A DNA stretch of 64,000 bases from NCBI RefSeq assembly GCF_036127095.1, contig NZ_CP108006.1, positions 7,989,501 to 8,053,500 of the forward strand. The letters are read 5' to 3'. Both the position numbers and the translations under genes were made by a program. Below, piece by piece: positions 53,938 through 62,354 of this stretch. The number at the start of each line of letters is the position of its first letter. Position 1 is the first letter of the stretch. The stretch is from Streptomyces sp. NBC_00335 (GTDB lineage: Bacteria > Actinomycetota > Actinomycetes > Streptomycetales > Streptomycetaceae). The notes beneath the pieces are model-generated. The model was not told the origin of the DNA and did not search any database. It was given only the letters and a program-made list of their open reading frames with translations.

Positions 53938-54626
53938 GGCGCGGTCCTCTCGGTCACGAGCGGCGGCGGCGCCCCCAGCCGGAACGGGGCGGGCGCCGGC
54001 CCGGCCGCGGTGTCCAGGAGGGTGCGCACGGTGGCCTCCCAGGAGGGGAGCGCGTGCCGCGAGCGGAAGGCGAGCAGGTCGGCCATCGTGTCGGCGGGCA
54101 GCCGCAGCCAGCCGCACCCGGGGAAGTGCTGCTCGACCATCTCCCGCCACACGGCCACGGGCATCCGGTACGAGGCCTCGCGGTCCCAGGGCACCGGTTC
54201 GACGTGGAAGCCGCCCGCGCCGGTGAAGGCGGTCCCCGAGAACAGCATCAGCATCGGGACCTCACCGTCCCGGAGCGCCGCGAAGTACCGGGTCGCCGCG
54301 ATGTCCATGTCGTAGCTGCACGGCACCACGAGGTCGATCTCGGTCTCCCCGGTGAAGCTCGGGACCATCACCGCGACCTGCGCGAACTGCACCGGCTGGA
54401 GGGTGGATCCCCAGCGGGAGGGCTCGCCGAACAGGTCGGCGAGACCATCGGCCTCGGCCGGTCCGTAGCGGCGCTTGGCCGGCTCCACGCGGAGCTGGCA
54501 GCGCAGGGCGACGGCGTGCACGCGCACCCCGGGCGAGGCGGTGAGCCGCAGCCGGAACACCAGGGTGGGTCCGGCGGCGTACGGATCGGCGCGCACCCCG
54601 GTGCAGGCGAAGGCGAAGTCCGTCAC
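53934..54626 (-). CDS. DUF6084-like hydrogenase-locus protein
   Basis: A 230-residue protein. Recognisable parts: PTLVFRLRLTASPGVRVHAVALRCQLRVEP at the N-terminus and VPCSYDMDIAATRYFAAL in the middle, with a Trp-rich end (FPGCGWLRLPADTMADLLAFR). It fits the DUF6084 type, whose members occur with group 1h hydrogenases; the role is unknown. GTG at 54,626 overlaps the stop of the DUF5947 gene. Confidence 0.78.
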   Translation of the reverse strand: MTDFAFACTGVRADPYAAGPTLVFRLRLTASPGVRVHAVALRCQLRVEPAKRRYGPAEADGLADLFGEPSRWGSTLQPVQFAQVAVMVPSFTGETEIDLVVPCSYDMDIAATRYFAALRDGEVPMLMLFSGTAFTGAGGFHVEPVPWDREASYRMPVAVWREMVEQHFPGCGWLRLPADTMADLLAFRSRHALPSWEATVRTLLDTAAGPAPAPFRLGAPPPLVTERTAP

Positions 54627-55309
54627 GGCCGCCGCCCCGCTTCCACCGGATCCACCGGATCCACCGGATCCAGCGCTTCCGCCGGGGCGAGCACCCGGGC
54701 CCGCCGCTCCACCCGCTCGAAGAACACGCGCAGTGCCTCCCGGGCCTCCGCGCCCCCGTCGAAGCCCTGCCAGAGCATCCGCATCCGGCCCACCAGCTCG
54801 TAGCAGATGTCGATGGGGACCAGGTGGCAGGTGGTACGGCCCTGCGCGCGGTGCAGCAGCAGGGCCTCCACGTCGGGTTCCAGCAGGCCGGCCAGCCGCC
54901 CGGCGCCGAGCACGTGCTGCCAGGTCTCGGCGTCGAGTTCGCTCTCGGTGGCTCCGGCGGGGCTCGGGTAGAGGGCGACCAGCCGGTCGAGTGCGGCGTT
55001 GCGGAACAGGAAGGCCACCCCGACGGGGATCTGGAGAGCCTCCCAGGCCCCGTCGCCGAGCGGATGCTCCGGGTCGGTGAGGTAGCGGTCGGGCACGGCG
55101 CGGAACCGGCCGGTGGCCGCCCCGGGCCGGTCGAAGAGCAGTGCGCAGGCGGTGCACGCGCAGACCAGGGCCCGCCGCTCGGTCTCCACCAAGTGGCGGT
55201 GCGCGTCCTCGGCGACCGCCACCCCGCACAGTTCGCAGGTCTCGGGGCGCGGCGGGCGCGCGCCGGCGAACCGGCGCAGGCCGCGCGCGGCCGGGGCGGG
55301 CGCCGTCAC
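54623..55309 (-). CDS. DUF5947-like hydrogenase-locus protein
   Basis: A 228-residue protein with CxxC pairs near the N-terminus (ETCELCGVAV and LVCACTACALLF), which could bind zinc or a cluster. The middle reads YLTDPEHPLGDGAWEALQIPVGVAFLF and later TTCHLVPIDICYELVGRMRMLWQGF. It resembles the DUF5947 family found in these loci. The C-terminus ends in three DPV units encoded by 9-bp repeats near 54,647-54,675. GTG at 55,309 overlaps the stop of the NifU-like gene. Confidence 0.8.
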   Translation of the reverse strand: MTAPAPAARGLRRFAGARPPRPETCELCGVAVAEDAHRHLVETERRALVCACTACALLFDRPGAATGRFRAVPDRYLTDPEHPLGDGAWEALQIPVGVAFLFRNAALDRLVALYPSPAGATESELDAETWQHVLGAGRLAGLLEPDVEALLLHRAQGRTTCHLVPIDICYELVGRMRMLWQGFDGGAEAREALRVFFERVERRARVLAPAEALDPVDPVDPVEAGRRP

Positions 55310-55848
55310 CGGACCCGTGCCGGGGTCTGCGGGCGGGCGCCGATCTGCAGGAGGGCCGGGGCGGGAGCCGCCTTCTCCACCTCCACGGAGGTCACTTCGG
55401 GCGCGAAGGCCGCCAGGGCGTCCGCCACCCCGCGCGGCACTCCGGTGGAGTCGGCGTCCGCGCCGCCGCAGCCGCAGCCGCCGCCGGCGGGGACGCTCAG
55501 TCGCAGGACCCCCGAGTCCGCGTCGAAGCCGATCAGCTCGGCGGCGTCCGGCGCGGACCGCAGCGCCCGCCCGATCCGGACGCGCACGTCCTCGGGGTTC
55601 AGGTCGTGCAGGGCCAGCAGGCTCGCGACGAGCTCGTCGTCCAGCAGCGGGGCCAGGCCGTGCTCGCCGAGCCGCTCGGTGATCCGGGCGAGCCCCGCCC
55701 CGTAGAACTCCATGAGTCCGCGGACCAGTTCCTCGGCGGCGGCGCAGGCCGCCCGGTCGCCCGTGGCGGCGAGCCGGTCGAGGACCTCGTCCACCCGGCG
55801 CCCGGCCTCCCGGGCGTCGACCGCGACGCCCGTGCGTGCGGCGCTCAT
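55306..55848 (-). CDS. NifU-like protein of the hydrogenase locus
   Basis: A 180-residue protein. The C-terminal half (about 85-160) looks like a NifU C-terminal domain: VRVRIGRALRSAPDAAELIGFDADSGVLRLSV, then a Gly-rich turn and VADALAAFAPEVTSVEVEK. The usual CxxC is not there; the turn reads GGGCGCGG (C-x-C). It may carry or repair the cluster of the small subunit. Overlaps the large-subunit stop (ATGA). Confidence 0.82.
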   Translation of the reverse strand: MSAARTGVAVDAREAGRRVDEVLDRLAATGDRAACAAAEELVRGLMEFYGAGLARITERLGEHGLAPLLDDELVASLLALHDLNPEDVRVRIGRALRSAPDAAELIGFDADSGVLRLSVPAGGGCGCGGADADSTGVPRGVADALAAFAPEVTSVEVEKAAPAPALLQIGARPQTPARVR

Positions 55849-57629
55849 CCGCCCAGTCCGCTCAGGCCGGTGGGGACGTGCATGTTCTTGACGGTCTTGC
55901 CGCCGCCGACGTACATGTGCACCCCGCACGGCAGGCACGGGTCGAAGCTGCGGACCGCCCGCATGATGTCGATTCCCTTGAAGTTCTCCGGGGTGTTCTC
56001 CTCGAAGATGGGGGTGTTCTGCACGGCGTCCTCGTACGGCCCCGGAGTGCCGAAGGTGTCCCGGGTGCTGGCGTTCCACGGAGTCGGCGGATACGGGTGG
56101 TAGTTGGCGATCTTCCCGTCGCGGATCACCATGTGGTGCGACAGGACGCCCCGTACGGCCTCGGTGAAGCCGACGCCGACCGCCTGGTCCGGCACCTCGA
56201 ACTTCTCCCAGGTCTGGGTGCGTCCTGCACGCACCTCCGCGAGGCCCTTCTCGGCGCAGTGCAGCGCGATGGCGGCCGCGTACGCCTGGAAGTAGGTGCG
56301 GGCCCGGTTGCGCTCCAGGGCGTTGCTCCACTTGGGGATCCGCCACTCGAAGGTGGTCTCGGGCTTGGTCATCGTCTTCGGCAGGTTGATGACCACGCTG
56401 TGCCCGGTGGCCTTGACGTAGCCGACGTCCACCAGCCCGGACAGCGCCGTGGACCAGAGCCGGGCGATGGGGCCGCCGCCGGTGTCGAGGGCCAGGTGAT
56501 CCTTGCCGTCGAACCAGCGCGGCGACATGACCCAGCTGTACTTGTCGTCGAAGTTCCGCTTCTGCGGGGCCGGGATGGTGTGCTGGTTCCACGGGTGGCG
56601 CGGGTCCACCGGGTTGCCGAGCGGGTCGTGCGTGACGAACTGCTCCTGCCCCTGCCAGTCGTCGTAGTACGAGCTGCCCAGCAGGATGCGGATGCCCAGA
56701 TTGATCTCGGTGAGGTCGTTGGTGACCAGCTTGCCGTCCACCACCACGCCCGGGGTGACGAACATCTTCCGTCCCCAGTCGGTCATGTTGGCGTACGTGA
56801 AGTCGCAGTACTCGGGGTCGTTGAGGGCGCCCCAGCAGCCCAGCAGGACGCGTCGCCGGCCCACTTCCTCGTAGCCGGGCAGGGCCTCGTAGAAGAAGTC
56901 GAACAGGTCGTCGTGCAGGGGGACCACCTTCTTCATGAACTCCACGTACCGCATCAGGCGGCTCATGTAGTCGGTGAAGAGCTGGACCGAGGCGATGGTG
57001 CCGACGCCGCCCGGGTAGAGCGTGGAGGGGTGCACGTGACGGCCCTCCATCAGGCAGAACATCTCCCGCGTGTAGCGGCTGACTTGGAGGGCCTCGCGGT
57101 AGAACTCGCCCTCGATGGGGTTGAGCGAGCGCATGATGTCGGCGATGGTGCGGTAGCCGTGCTCTCCCGCGTGCGGGGCGGCGGTCCGCTCGGCCAGCTC
57201 CAGGACCCCGGGGTTGGTCTCGCGGACCATCTTCTCGCAGTAGTCGACCCCGACCAGGTTCTCCTGGAAGATGTTGTGGTCGAACATGTACTCCGCGGAC
57301 TCGCCGAGGTTGATGATCCATTCGGCGAGGTGCGGGGGCTTCACCCCGTAGGCCATGTTCTGCGCGTACACGGAACACGTGGCGTGGTTGTCGCCGCAGA
57401 TCCCGCAGATGCGGCTGGTGATGAAGTGCGCGTCACGGGGGTCCTTGCCGCGCATGAAGACGCTGTAGCCACGGAAGACCGACGAGGTGCTGTAGCACTC
57501 GGCGACCCGCTTCTGCTTGAAGTCGATCTTCGTGTGGATGCCGAGACTGCCCACGATCCGGGTGATCGGATCCCATGCCATCTCGACCAGGCCGCTGCCG
57601 TCGCCGGCCGCTTTCGTCTTCGGTTGCAT
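55845..57629 (-). CDS. hhyL: [NiFe]-hydrogenase large subunit, group 1h
   Basis: A 594-residue catalytic subunit that holds the Ni-Fe(CN)2CO centre and oxidises H2. The L1 motif RICGICGDNH (Cys75, Cys78) and L2 motif DPCLPCGVH (Cys565, Cys568) are both complete and have the residues typical of the actinobacterial high-affinity enzymes (group 1h, formerly group 5). After His571 there is a 23-residue tail, to be removed by the locus protease. Members of this group scavenge atmospheric H2 during sporulation or starvation. Follows the small subunit by 72 bases. Confidence 0.97.
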   Translation of the reverse strand: MQPKTKAAGDGSGLVEMAWDPITRIVGSLGIHTKIDFKQKRVAECYSTSSVFRGYSVFMRGKDPRDAHFITSRICGICGDNHATCSVYAQNMAYGVKPPHLAEWIINLGESAEYMFDHNIFQENLVGVDYCEKMVRETNPGVLELAERTAAPHAGEHGYRTIADIMRSLNPIEGEFYREALQVSRYTREMFCLMEGRHVHPSTLYPGGVGTIASVQLFTDYMSRLMRYVEFMKKVVPLHDDLFDFFYEALPGYEEVGRRRVLLGCWGALNDPEYCDFTYANMTDWGRKMFVTPGVVVDGKLVTNDLTEINLGIRILLGSSYYDDWQGQEQFVTHDPLGNPVDPRHPWNQHTIPAPQKRNFDDKYSWVMSPRWFDGKDHLALDTGGGPIARLWSTALSGLVDVGYVKATGHSVVINLPKTMTKPETTFEWRIPKWSNALERNRARTYFQAYAAAIALHCAEKGLAEVRAGRTQTWEKFEVPDQAVGVGFTEAVRGVLSHHMVIRDGKIANYHPYPPTPWNASTRDTFGTPGPYEDAVQNTPIFEENTPENFKGIDIMRAVRSFDPCLPCGVHMYVGGGKTVKNMHVPTGLSGLGG

Positions 57630-57701
57630 CGTGTGCCGTGACCCTTCGTCAGCGCGGGTGGAGGAGGTGTGCGGGGTGGGCGGGGGCAGAACGGCCCGGC
57701 T

Positions 57702-58775
57702 TCACCAGGGCGGGCGGTAGCCCGTCGTGAGCTTCTCGCCGGTGTGGCGCCACTTGGGCTCCTGGTCGACGGTGTGCAGGGTGATCGCCCGGAGCCTGCG
57801 GATCACGGCGCCGTACGCGCCGCTGGCCTTGGTGGAGACCTTGGCCCCCGGCGGTTCGTCCATGAACGGCATGAACTTGTCGGGGAAGCCCGGCATCGTG
57901 CAGGCGATGCAGATGCCGCCCACGTTCGGACAGCCGCCGATGCCGTTCATCCAGCCGCGCTTGGGCACGTTGCACTTGACCACCGGGCCCCAACAGCCGA
58001 TCTTCACCAGGCACTTGGGGGAGTCGTAGGTCTCCGCGAACTCGCCCTGCTCGTAGTAACCGGCCCGGTCGCACCCCTCGTGCACCGTGTTGCCGAACAG
58101 CCACGTGGGCCGCAGCTTGTCGTCCAGCGGGATCATCGGGGCCGAGCCGGCCGCCTGGTAGAGCAGGTAGGTCAGGGTCTCGGAGAAGTTGTCCGGCTGG
58201 ATCGGGCAGCCCGGCACGCACACGATGGGGATACCGGCGTGCGACTTCCAGTCCCAGCCCAGGTAGTCGGGCAGGCCCATCGCACCCGTCGGATTGCCCT
58301 CCATCGCGTGGATGCCGCCGTACGTGGCGCAGGTGCCGATGGCCACCACGGCGAGGGCCTTGGGCGCCAGCCGGTCGATCCACTCGCTGGTGGTGATGGG
58401 CTGGCCGGTCGCCGGATCGTCGCCGAAACCGCACCAGTAGCCCTCGGACTTGATCTTCTCGTTGGGGATGGAGCCCTCGACCACCAGAACGAACGGATCG
58501 ATCTCGCCCCGCTCGCCCTTGAAGAACCACTCGATGAACGTGTCCGCGCCCCCGACGGGACCGCACTCGAAGTCGATCAGCGGCCAGTGCACGGCGATCC
58601 GGGGCAGCCCGGGCAGCGTCCCCGTCACGATCTCCTCGATGCTCGGCTGCATCGCGGCGGTCAGGGACACGGAGTCGCCGTCACAGCTCAGGCCCGCGTT
58701 GATCCAGAGGATGTGGATCAAGGGGTCGTCCGCCGGCGGGTCGTCTGCCACCGGGGCCGGAGTTGCTGCGTCCAT
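57702..58775 (-). CDS. hhyS: [NiFe]-hydrogenase small subunit, group 1h
   Basis: A 357-residue electron-transfer subunit with three Fe-S clusters. At the proximal cluster the usual CxxC is CDGD (Cys31, Asp34), so one ligand is Asp, a known trait of group 1h enzymes linked to oxygen tolerance. Other Cys-rich segments: VAIGTCATYGGIHAMEGNPTG, VPGCPIQPDNF and the distal/medial motifs CLVKIGCWGPVVKCNVPKRG and CPNVGGICIACTMPGFPDK. There is no twin-arginine signal, so the enzyme should stay on the cytoplasmic side. ATG at 58,775 has AAGGAGG seven bases upstream. Confidence 0.97.
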   Translation of the reverse strand: MDAATPAPVADDPPADDPLIHILWINAGLSCDGDSVSLTAAMQPSIEEIVTGTLPGLPRIAVHWPLIDFECGPVGGADTFIEWFFKGERGEIDPFVLVVEGSIPNEKIKSEGYWCGFGDDPATGQPITTSEWIDRLAPKALAVVAIGTCATYGGIHAMEGNPTGAMGLPDYLGWDWKSHAGIPIVCVPGCPIQPDNFSETLTYLLYQAAGSAPMIPLDDKLRPTWLFGNTVHEGCDRAGYYEQGEFAETYDSPKCLVKIGCWGPVVKCNVPKRGWMNGIGGCPNVGGICIACTMPGFPDKFMPFMDEPPGAKVSTKASGAYGAVIRRLRAITLHTVDQEPKWRHTGEKLTTGYRPPW

Positions 58776-58873
58776 GCGGAGGCCTCCTTGGGGAGGGGGA
58801 GGGGGAGGAGCGGCGGCGGGGCCCGCGAAGGGGGCCCGTCACCGCGAGGGGCTCATCGGCCCCACCTTTCTTG

Positions 58874-60712
58874 CTAGCACCCGCCGGGGAGGGGTGCCTC
58901 GTCATGTACACCCGGTCCGGTGACGGAGCCCGGGGACGAACCCGGTGACGAGGCCGGGGACGAGGCCGGGGACGAGCCCGGTCGAGCGGACGGCGGCGCG
59001 CCGTGCCGGGCCGGTACGGAGCGCGTCAGGTGCGGCGGGGTCGTGTCCGGGCGCACCTTGCCCACGAAGGCCCGGCGCAGCGCGTGGTACGGGGCCTGCG
59101 GGTCGAAGAAGGTCCGCCGCATCCGCTCCAGCTCGGCCGCCCGGTAGGAGGCCAGCGGCCGCCGCTCCTCGTCCAGCTCCCGCCGCGCCTTCTTCACGGC
59201 GATCCGGGAGGCGGTGGCGGGGTGGCCGGCGAGCCGGGCGGCGAGGGCCGAGGCCCGGTCCGCGAACTGCGCGGGCGGGCAGGCGACCGTCCGGTCGACC
59301 AGGCCCAGCCGCCGGGCCGCCCCGGCGCTCAGCGGCAGGGCCTGCGCGGTCAGGTGCTCCGCACCGGCGGAGCCGATCCGGCGCGGCAGGGTGTACGTCC
59401 AGAACTCCGATCCGTACAGGCCCATCAGCCGGTAGTGCGGATTGAGGACCACACCGGAGCGGCACCACACCTCGTCGGCGGCCAGGGCCAGCACGGCGCC
59501 TCCGGCGGCCGCGTTGCCGCCCAGCGCGGAGATCACCAGCCGGTCGGTGGTGGTCAGGACGGCCTCCACCAGGTCGTCCATGGCGTTGATGTTGGCCCAG
59601 GACTCCTCGGCGGGATCCGCGGCGGCCTCGATGACGCCCAGGTGGATCCCGTTGGAGAAGAAGTCCCGTCCACCGCCGAGCACGAGCACCGAAGTCGGCC
59701 GGGCGCAGGCCGCACGGTAGGCGGCCAGCAGGCGCCGGCAGTGGGCGGTGCTCATCGCGCCGCCGGGGAAGGAGAACGACAGGAACCCGGCCCCGCCCTC
59801 CTCGTGATAGCCGATGTCGGACCAGGTGCGGGGCCGGGGGCCCCGGCCGGCTTCCGCCGGGGCGGCCGGCTCCGGCAGCTCCGGCAGCTCCGGGAGCAGG
59901 TCCCCGAGCGCGAGGGCGGCGGGGAGTTTGGGCGCGGCCGGCTGCCCCGGGGAGCGGTGGGCCCGCAGCTCCGGGATCCACACGGCTCCGTCGACGGTGG
60001 CCCGGCAGATCGCCCCCGCCCTGGTCGCCAGCAGTTCGCCGGGCCGGCCGCGCAGCCGGTCCTCCGGATGGCCGCCGTGCAGGTACCAGGCGCCGCCGAG
60101 CAGCTCGTCCCGTACACCGGGCCGGGAGTCCGCCGCGCGCAAGGTGCGCAGCACCCGCTCGGTACCGTCCCGCTGCCAGTCGATCCGCCGGTGCTCCTGG
60201 CGCAGCAGGGGGCGGGCCAGGCCCTCGGTCTGCGGCTCGGGGACGTACGTTCCGCCGGCGTAGCGGTCCACGGCGAGCAGGACGGCCTCCAGGGCCGCGT
60301 CGGCCACCTCGCCCCGGTACCAGGTGCTCTTCGACCCGTCCGGGTCCGGCCCGGGGCACTCCACCGAGGCCCACACGTCGCCGGCGTCCATCTCCGCGTT
60401 GGCCTGCAGGACGGTGACGCCCCACCGCGGGACCCCGTCCAGTACCCCCCGGTCGAGCGAGGAGGGACCCCGGTCCCCGACCGGACCGGGGTGCACGATC
60501 AGGCAGGTGTGGGCGGACCACACCTCCTCCGGTACGGCCGAGGTCAGCATCGGCGCGACGATCAGCTCGGGGCGGTGGTGCCGGACGGACGCCGCCAGAT
60601 CGGCCTGGGGGAGCGCCAGCTCCACGGCGACGCTGTGGCCGCGATCGCGCAGCTCGGCGTGGACCCGCTGGGTGAGACTGTTGAAGGCGCTCGCGACGAG
60701 CAGGACGTGCAC
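58874..60712 (-). CDS. hypX: Hydrogenase maturation factor HypX, CO-forming
   Basis: A 612-residue protein with two parts. Residues about 1-270 resemble formyl-tetrahydrofolate-dependent formyltransferases (VLLVASAFNSLTQRVHAELRDRGH, LIVHPGPVGDRGPSSLD). Residues about 310-550 resemble enoyl-CoA hydratases (GAGFLSFSFPGGAMS, NPHYRLMGLYGSEFWTYTLPRR). HypX frees CO from the formyl group for the Fe centre in air, so it fits an enzyme made aerobically. GTG at 60,712 has GGGAG five bases upstream; an earlier ATG gives an Arg-rich leader. The C-terminus is a Ser/Pro/Gly repeat tail (SSPASSPASSPG). First gene of the locus. Confidence 0.95.
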   Translation of the reverse strand: MHVLLVASAFNSLTQRVHAELRDRGHSVAVELALPQADLAASVRHHRPELIVAPMLTSAVPEEVWSAHTCLIVHPGPVGDRGPSSLDRGVLDGVPRWGVTVLQANAEMDAGDVWASVECPGPDPDGSKSTWYRGEVADAALEAVLLAVDRYAGGTYVPEPQTEGLARPLLRQEHRRIDWQRDGTERVLRTLRAADSRPGVRDELLGGAWYLHGGHPEDRLRGRPGELLATRAGAICRATVDGAVWIPELRAHRSPGQPAAPKLPAALALGDLLPELPELPEPAAPAEAGRGPRPRTWSDIGYHEEGGAGFLSFSFPGGAMSTAHCRRLLAAYRAACARPTSVLVLGGGRDFFSNGIHLGVIEAAADPAEESWANINAMDDLVEAVLTTTDRLVISALGGNAAAGGAVLALAADEVWCRSGVVLNPHYRLMGLYGSEFWTYTLPRRIGSAGAEHLTAQALPLSAGAARRLGLVDRTVACPPAQFADRASALAARLAGHPATASRIAVKKARRELDEERRPLASYRAAELERMRRTFFDPQAPYHALRRAFVGKVRPDTTPPHLTRSVPARHGAPPSARPGSSPASSPASSPGSSPGSVTGPGVHDEAPLPGGC

Positions 60713-61113
60713 GGGGACTCCCTGCGACGGACCGGTGCCACGGCGCGGAGTTGCCCGGCCGGATCGGCGGTGCGGGGCCGGCGCGTGACCGGCCGCCAGA
60801 GATGCTTCGCCACGTCCGCCGGTGAGCGCGCGCACCCCGCTGCCCTTGTCACCCGTACGCGCTTTCCGGCAGGGCCGCTCGGCGGCACCGTGCGGTCCAC
60901 GTGACCCGGGTCAGGGGCGGGGCGGTCGCCTGATCCCGTGCTGGGCAGCCGCGCGGGTCCCGCTGTGGTCCGGATGTCTACGCCTCGGCGCCGGGGGTAG
61001 GCGCGGGATGCTGCGCGTGCTGCCGTGAGGCGGCGGACCGCGCGGCCCGCACCAAGGACCGTGCACGGCCGGAAAGCCTGCCGCCGGTTCCCGGACGAAC
61101 GATCGGACGCATC
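60713..61113. other. Intergenic region with the hydrogenase-locus promoter
   Basis: About 401 bases between hypX (minus) and the Pro-rich gene (plus), so it should hold both promoters. No clear promoter boxes, operator or gene could be read. Codons before the hypX GTG stay open to 60,835, but their product is Arg-rich and not conserved-looking. Confidence 0.5.
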
Positions 61114-61401
61114 GTGACGAACGCGAAGAGCTGCACGCCCCAGCGGGTACCGGGCGCGGCGGCGTCCATGGGGACGCCGCCCAACGACCCGGTGCCGCCC
61201 AGCCCGACCCCGACGCCGGGCCCCGGCCCGGGACCGCAACCCGGGCCCCTGCCGGGCCCGGTACCGGCACCCGGCCCGGATCCGGTCCCGCCGGCGCCTC
61301 CGCAGCCCGCGCCGGTCCCGTCGCCCGTACCGCGGCCCGAGCCGCATCCCCGGCCGGGGCCCCTCCCGGGACCCGTGCCGGCGCCCGAGCCCATCACCTG
61401 A
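61114..61401 (+). CDS. 95-residue proline-rich protein
   Basis: After a short start (MTNAKSCTPQRVPGAAASMG) the protein is an almost unbroken run of Pro alternating with Gly, Ala, Val and Leu, with segments such as GPLPGPVPAPGPDPVPPAP repeated. It has one Cys (residue 7) and no membrane segment. The frame is GTG-started with no strong ribosome-binding site. Could be an exposed surface protein or a chance low-complexity frame. The 33-residue peptide at 43,080 is its likely relative. Confidence 0.5.
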   Translation: MTNAKSCTPQRVPGAAASMGTPPNDPVPPSPTPTPGPGPGPQPGPLPGPVPAPGPDPVPPAPPQPAPVPSPVPRPEPHPRPGPLPGPVPAPEPIT

Positions 61402-61468
61402 GCCCGGCCACCCGGCCCCGGGCCCGCCACCTCGGGGCAGGCCCGGGCCCACTGAGGGGTCGGCGGAC

Positions 61469-61828
61469 TCACATGTGGGGCTGGTTGTAATACCGGGCGA
61501 ACTGCTCCAGATAGCTGGGTCCGGTGTCGTACTCCGAAGCGTCGAATTCCGGTGCGTCCTTGATCTGTTCCTTGCTCCGGTCGACGTGGACGGTCCGTGT
61601 GGCCGTGTCGATCCGGGTGATGACGCCGGCCGGCAGCAGGACGTGCTTGCCGAAGATCCACATACCGGTGTCCACGACGATGAGGGACGCGCCGACCTCC
61701 TCGGAGTGCTTGTCGACCTTCCCGATGCCACCGTCGGTGGCCTCCACCTTGTACCCGACGAGGTCGATCCCCTTCGAGTAGCCCGTGGTGTCCTCGTGAC
61801 CCCAGACCCAGATGTCGTGCGTGCTCAT
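61469..61828 (-). CDS. PRC-barrel domain protein
   Basis: A 119-residue soluble protein. The core (about 22-85) reads LVGYKVEATDGGIGKVDKHS, then SLIVVDTGMWIFGKHVLLPAGVITRID, a pattern of beta strands typical of PRC-barrel domains, which bind other proteins in stress, RNA-processing and membrane roles. The end (ASEYDTGPSYLEQFARYYNQPHM) is common in Streptomyces members. ATG at 61,828. Function unknown; it converges with the Pro-rich gene. Confidence 0.9.
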   Translation of the reverse strand: MSTHDIWVWGHEDTTGYSKGIDLVGYKVEATDGGIGKVDKHSEEVGASLIVVDTGMWIFGKHVLLPAGVITRIDTATRTVHVDRSKEQIKDAPEFDASEYDTGPSYLEQFARYYNQPHM

Positions 61829-62057
61829 GGTCGGCCCCTCTCCGTGCGTACCGTCCGTCCTTGACGACGGAGTGCGACCCCCGTCGCAGCCATGAGGCCG
61901 AGGCCGCACCCCGCAGTGGGCGCCTACCCAGCCGGGCGCGGCCGACGCAGGACCGTGCGCGTGCCACCGGTTTGCGCGGCCCGGAGCGGGGCAGCCGTTC
62001 GAGCGGGGCTGCCGCGGCCCGCGGGGCTCCCGTAGAGCTCTGGCGAGGAGGACGGCC

Positions 62058-62300
62058 ATGGACGAGCAGGGTGGAGCGGGCGGAGTGCCGCTGGAAGGCG
62101 GCCGGAAACCGGACCGGCACCGCACGGCGCGGGCGGGCCGCCGCGAGGACGGGGCGCGGGCCGACCGCCCCGACGACGGGACCACGTCCGCGGCCGACAC
62201 GGACGAAGCCAGCAGGCTGGACCGTCCGCAGCAGCCCGAGAAGCCGGGCGGGAAGACGAGCCGGAAGGGGACGAGGTGGGTGGGCCCGCGTGATGCGTGA
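62058..62300 (+). CDS. 80-residue hydrophilic hypothetical protein
   Basis: A charged, disordered-looking protein (MDEQGGAGGVPLEGGRKPDR...), rich in Arg, Asp, Gly and Pro, ending KGTRWVGPRDA. GGAGGA lies five bases before the ATG, which is the main support. No family recognised. Confidence 0.5.
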   Translation: MDEQGGAGGVPLEGGRKPDRHRTARAGRREDGARADRPDDGTTSAADTDEASRLDRPQQPEKPGGKTSRKGTRWVGPRDA

Positions 62301-62354
62301 GGGCCGCCGGACCGCATCCGGGCGGGCGGGGAGAGGGCGTGCCATGCTCAAGGA

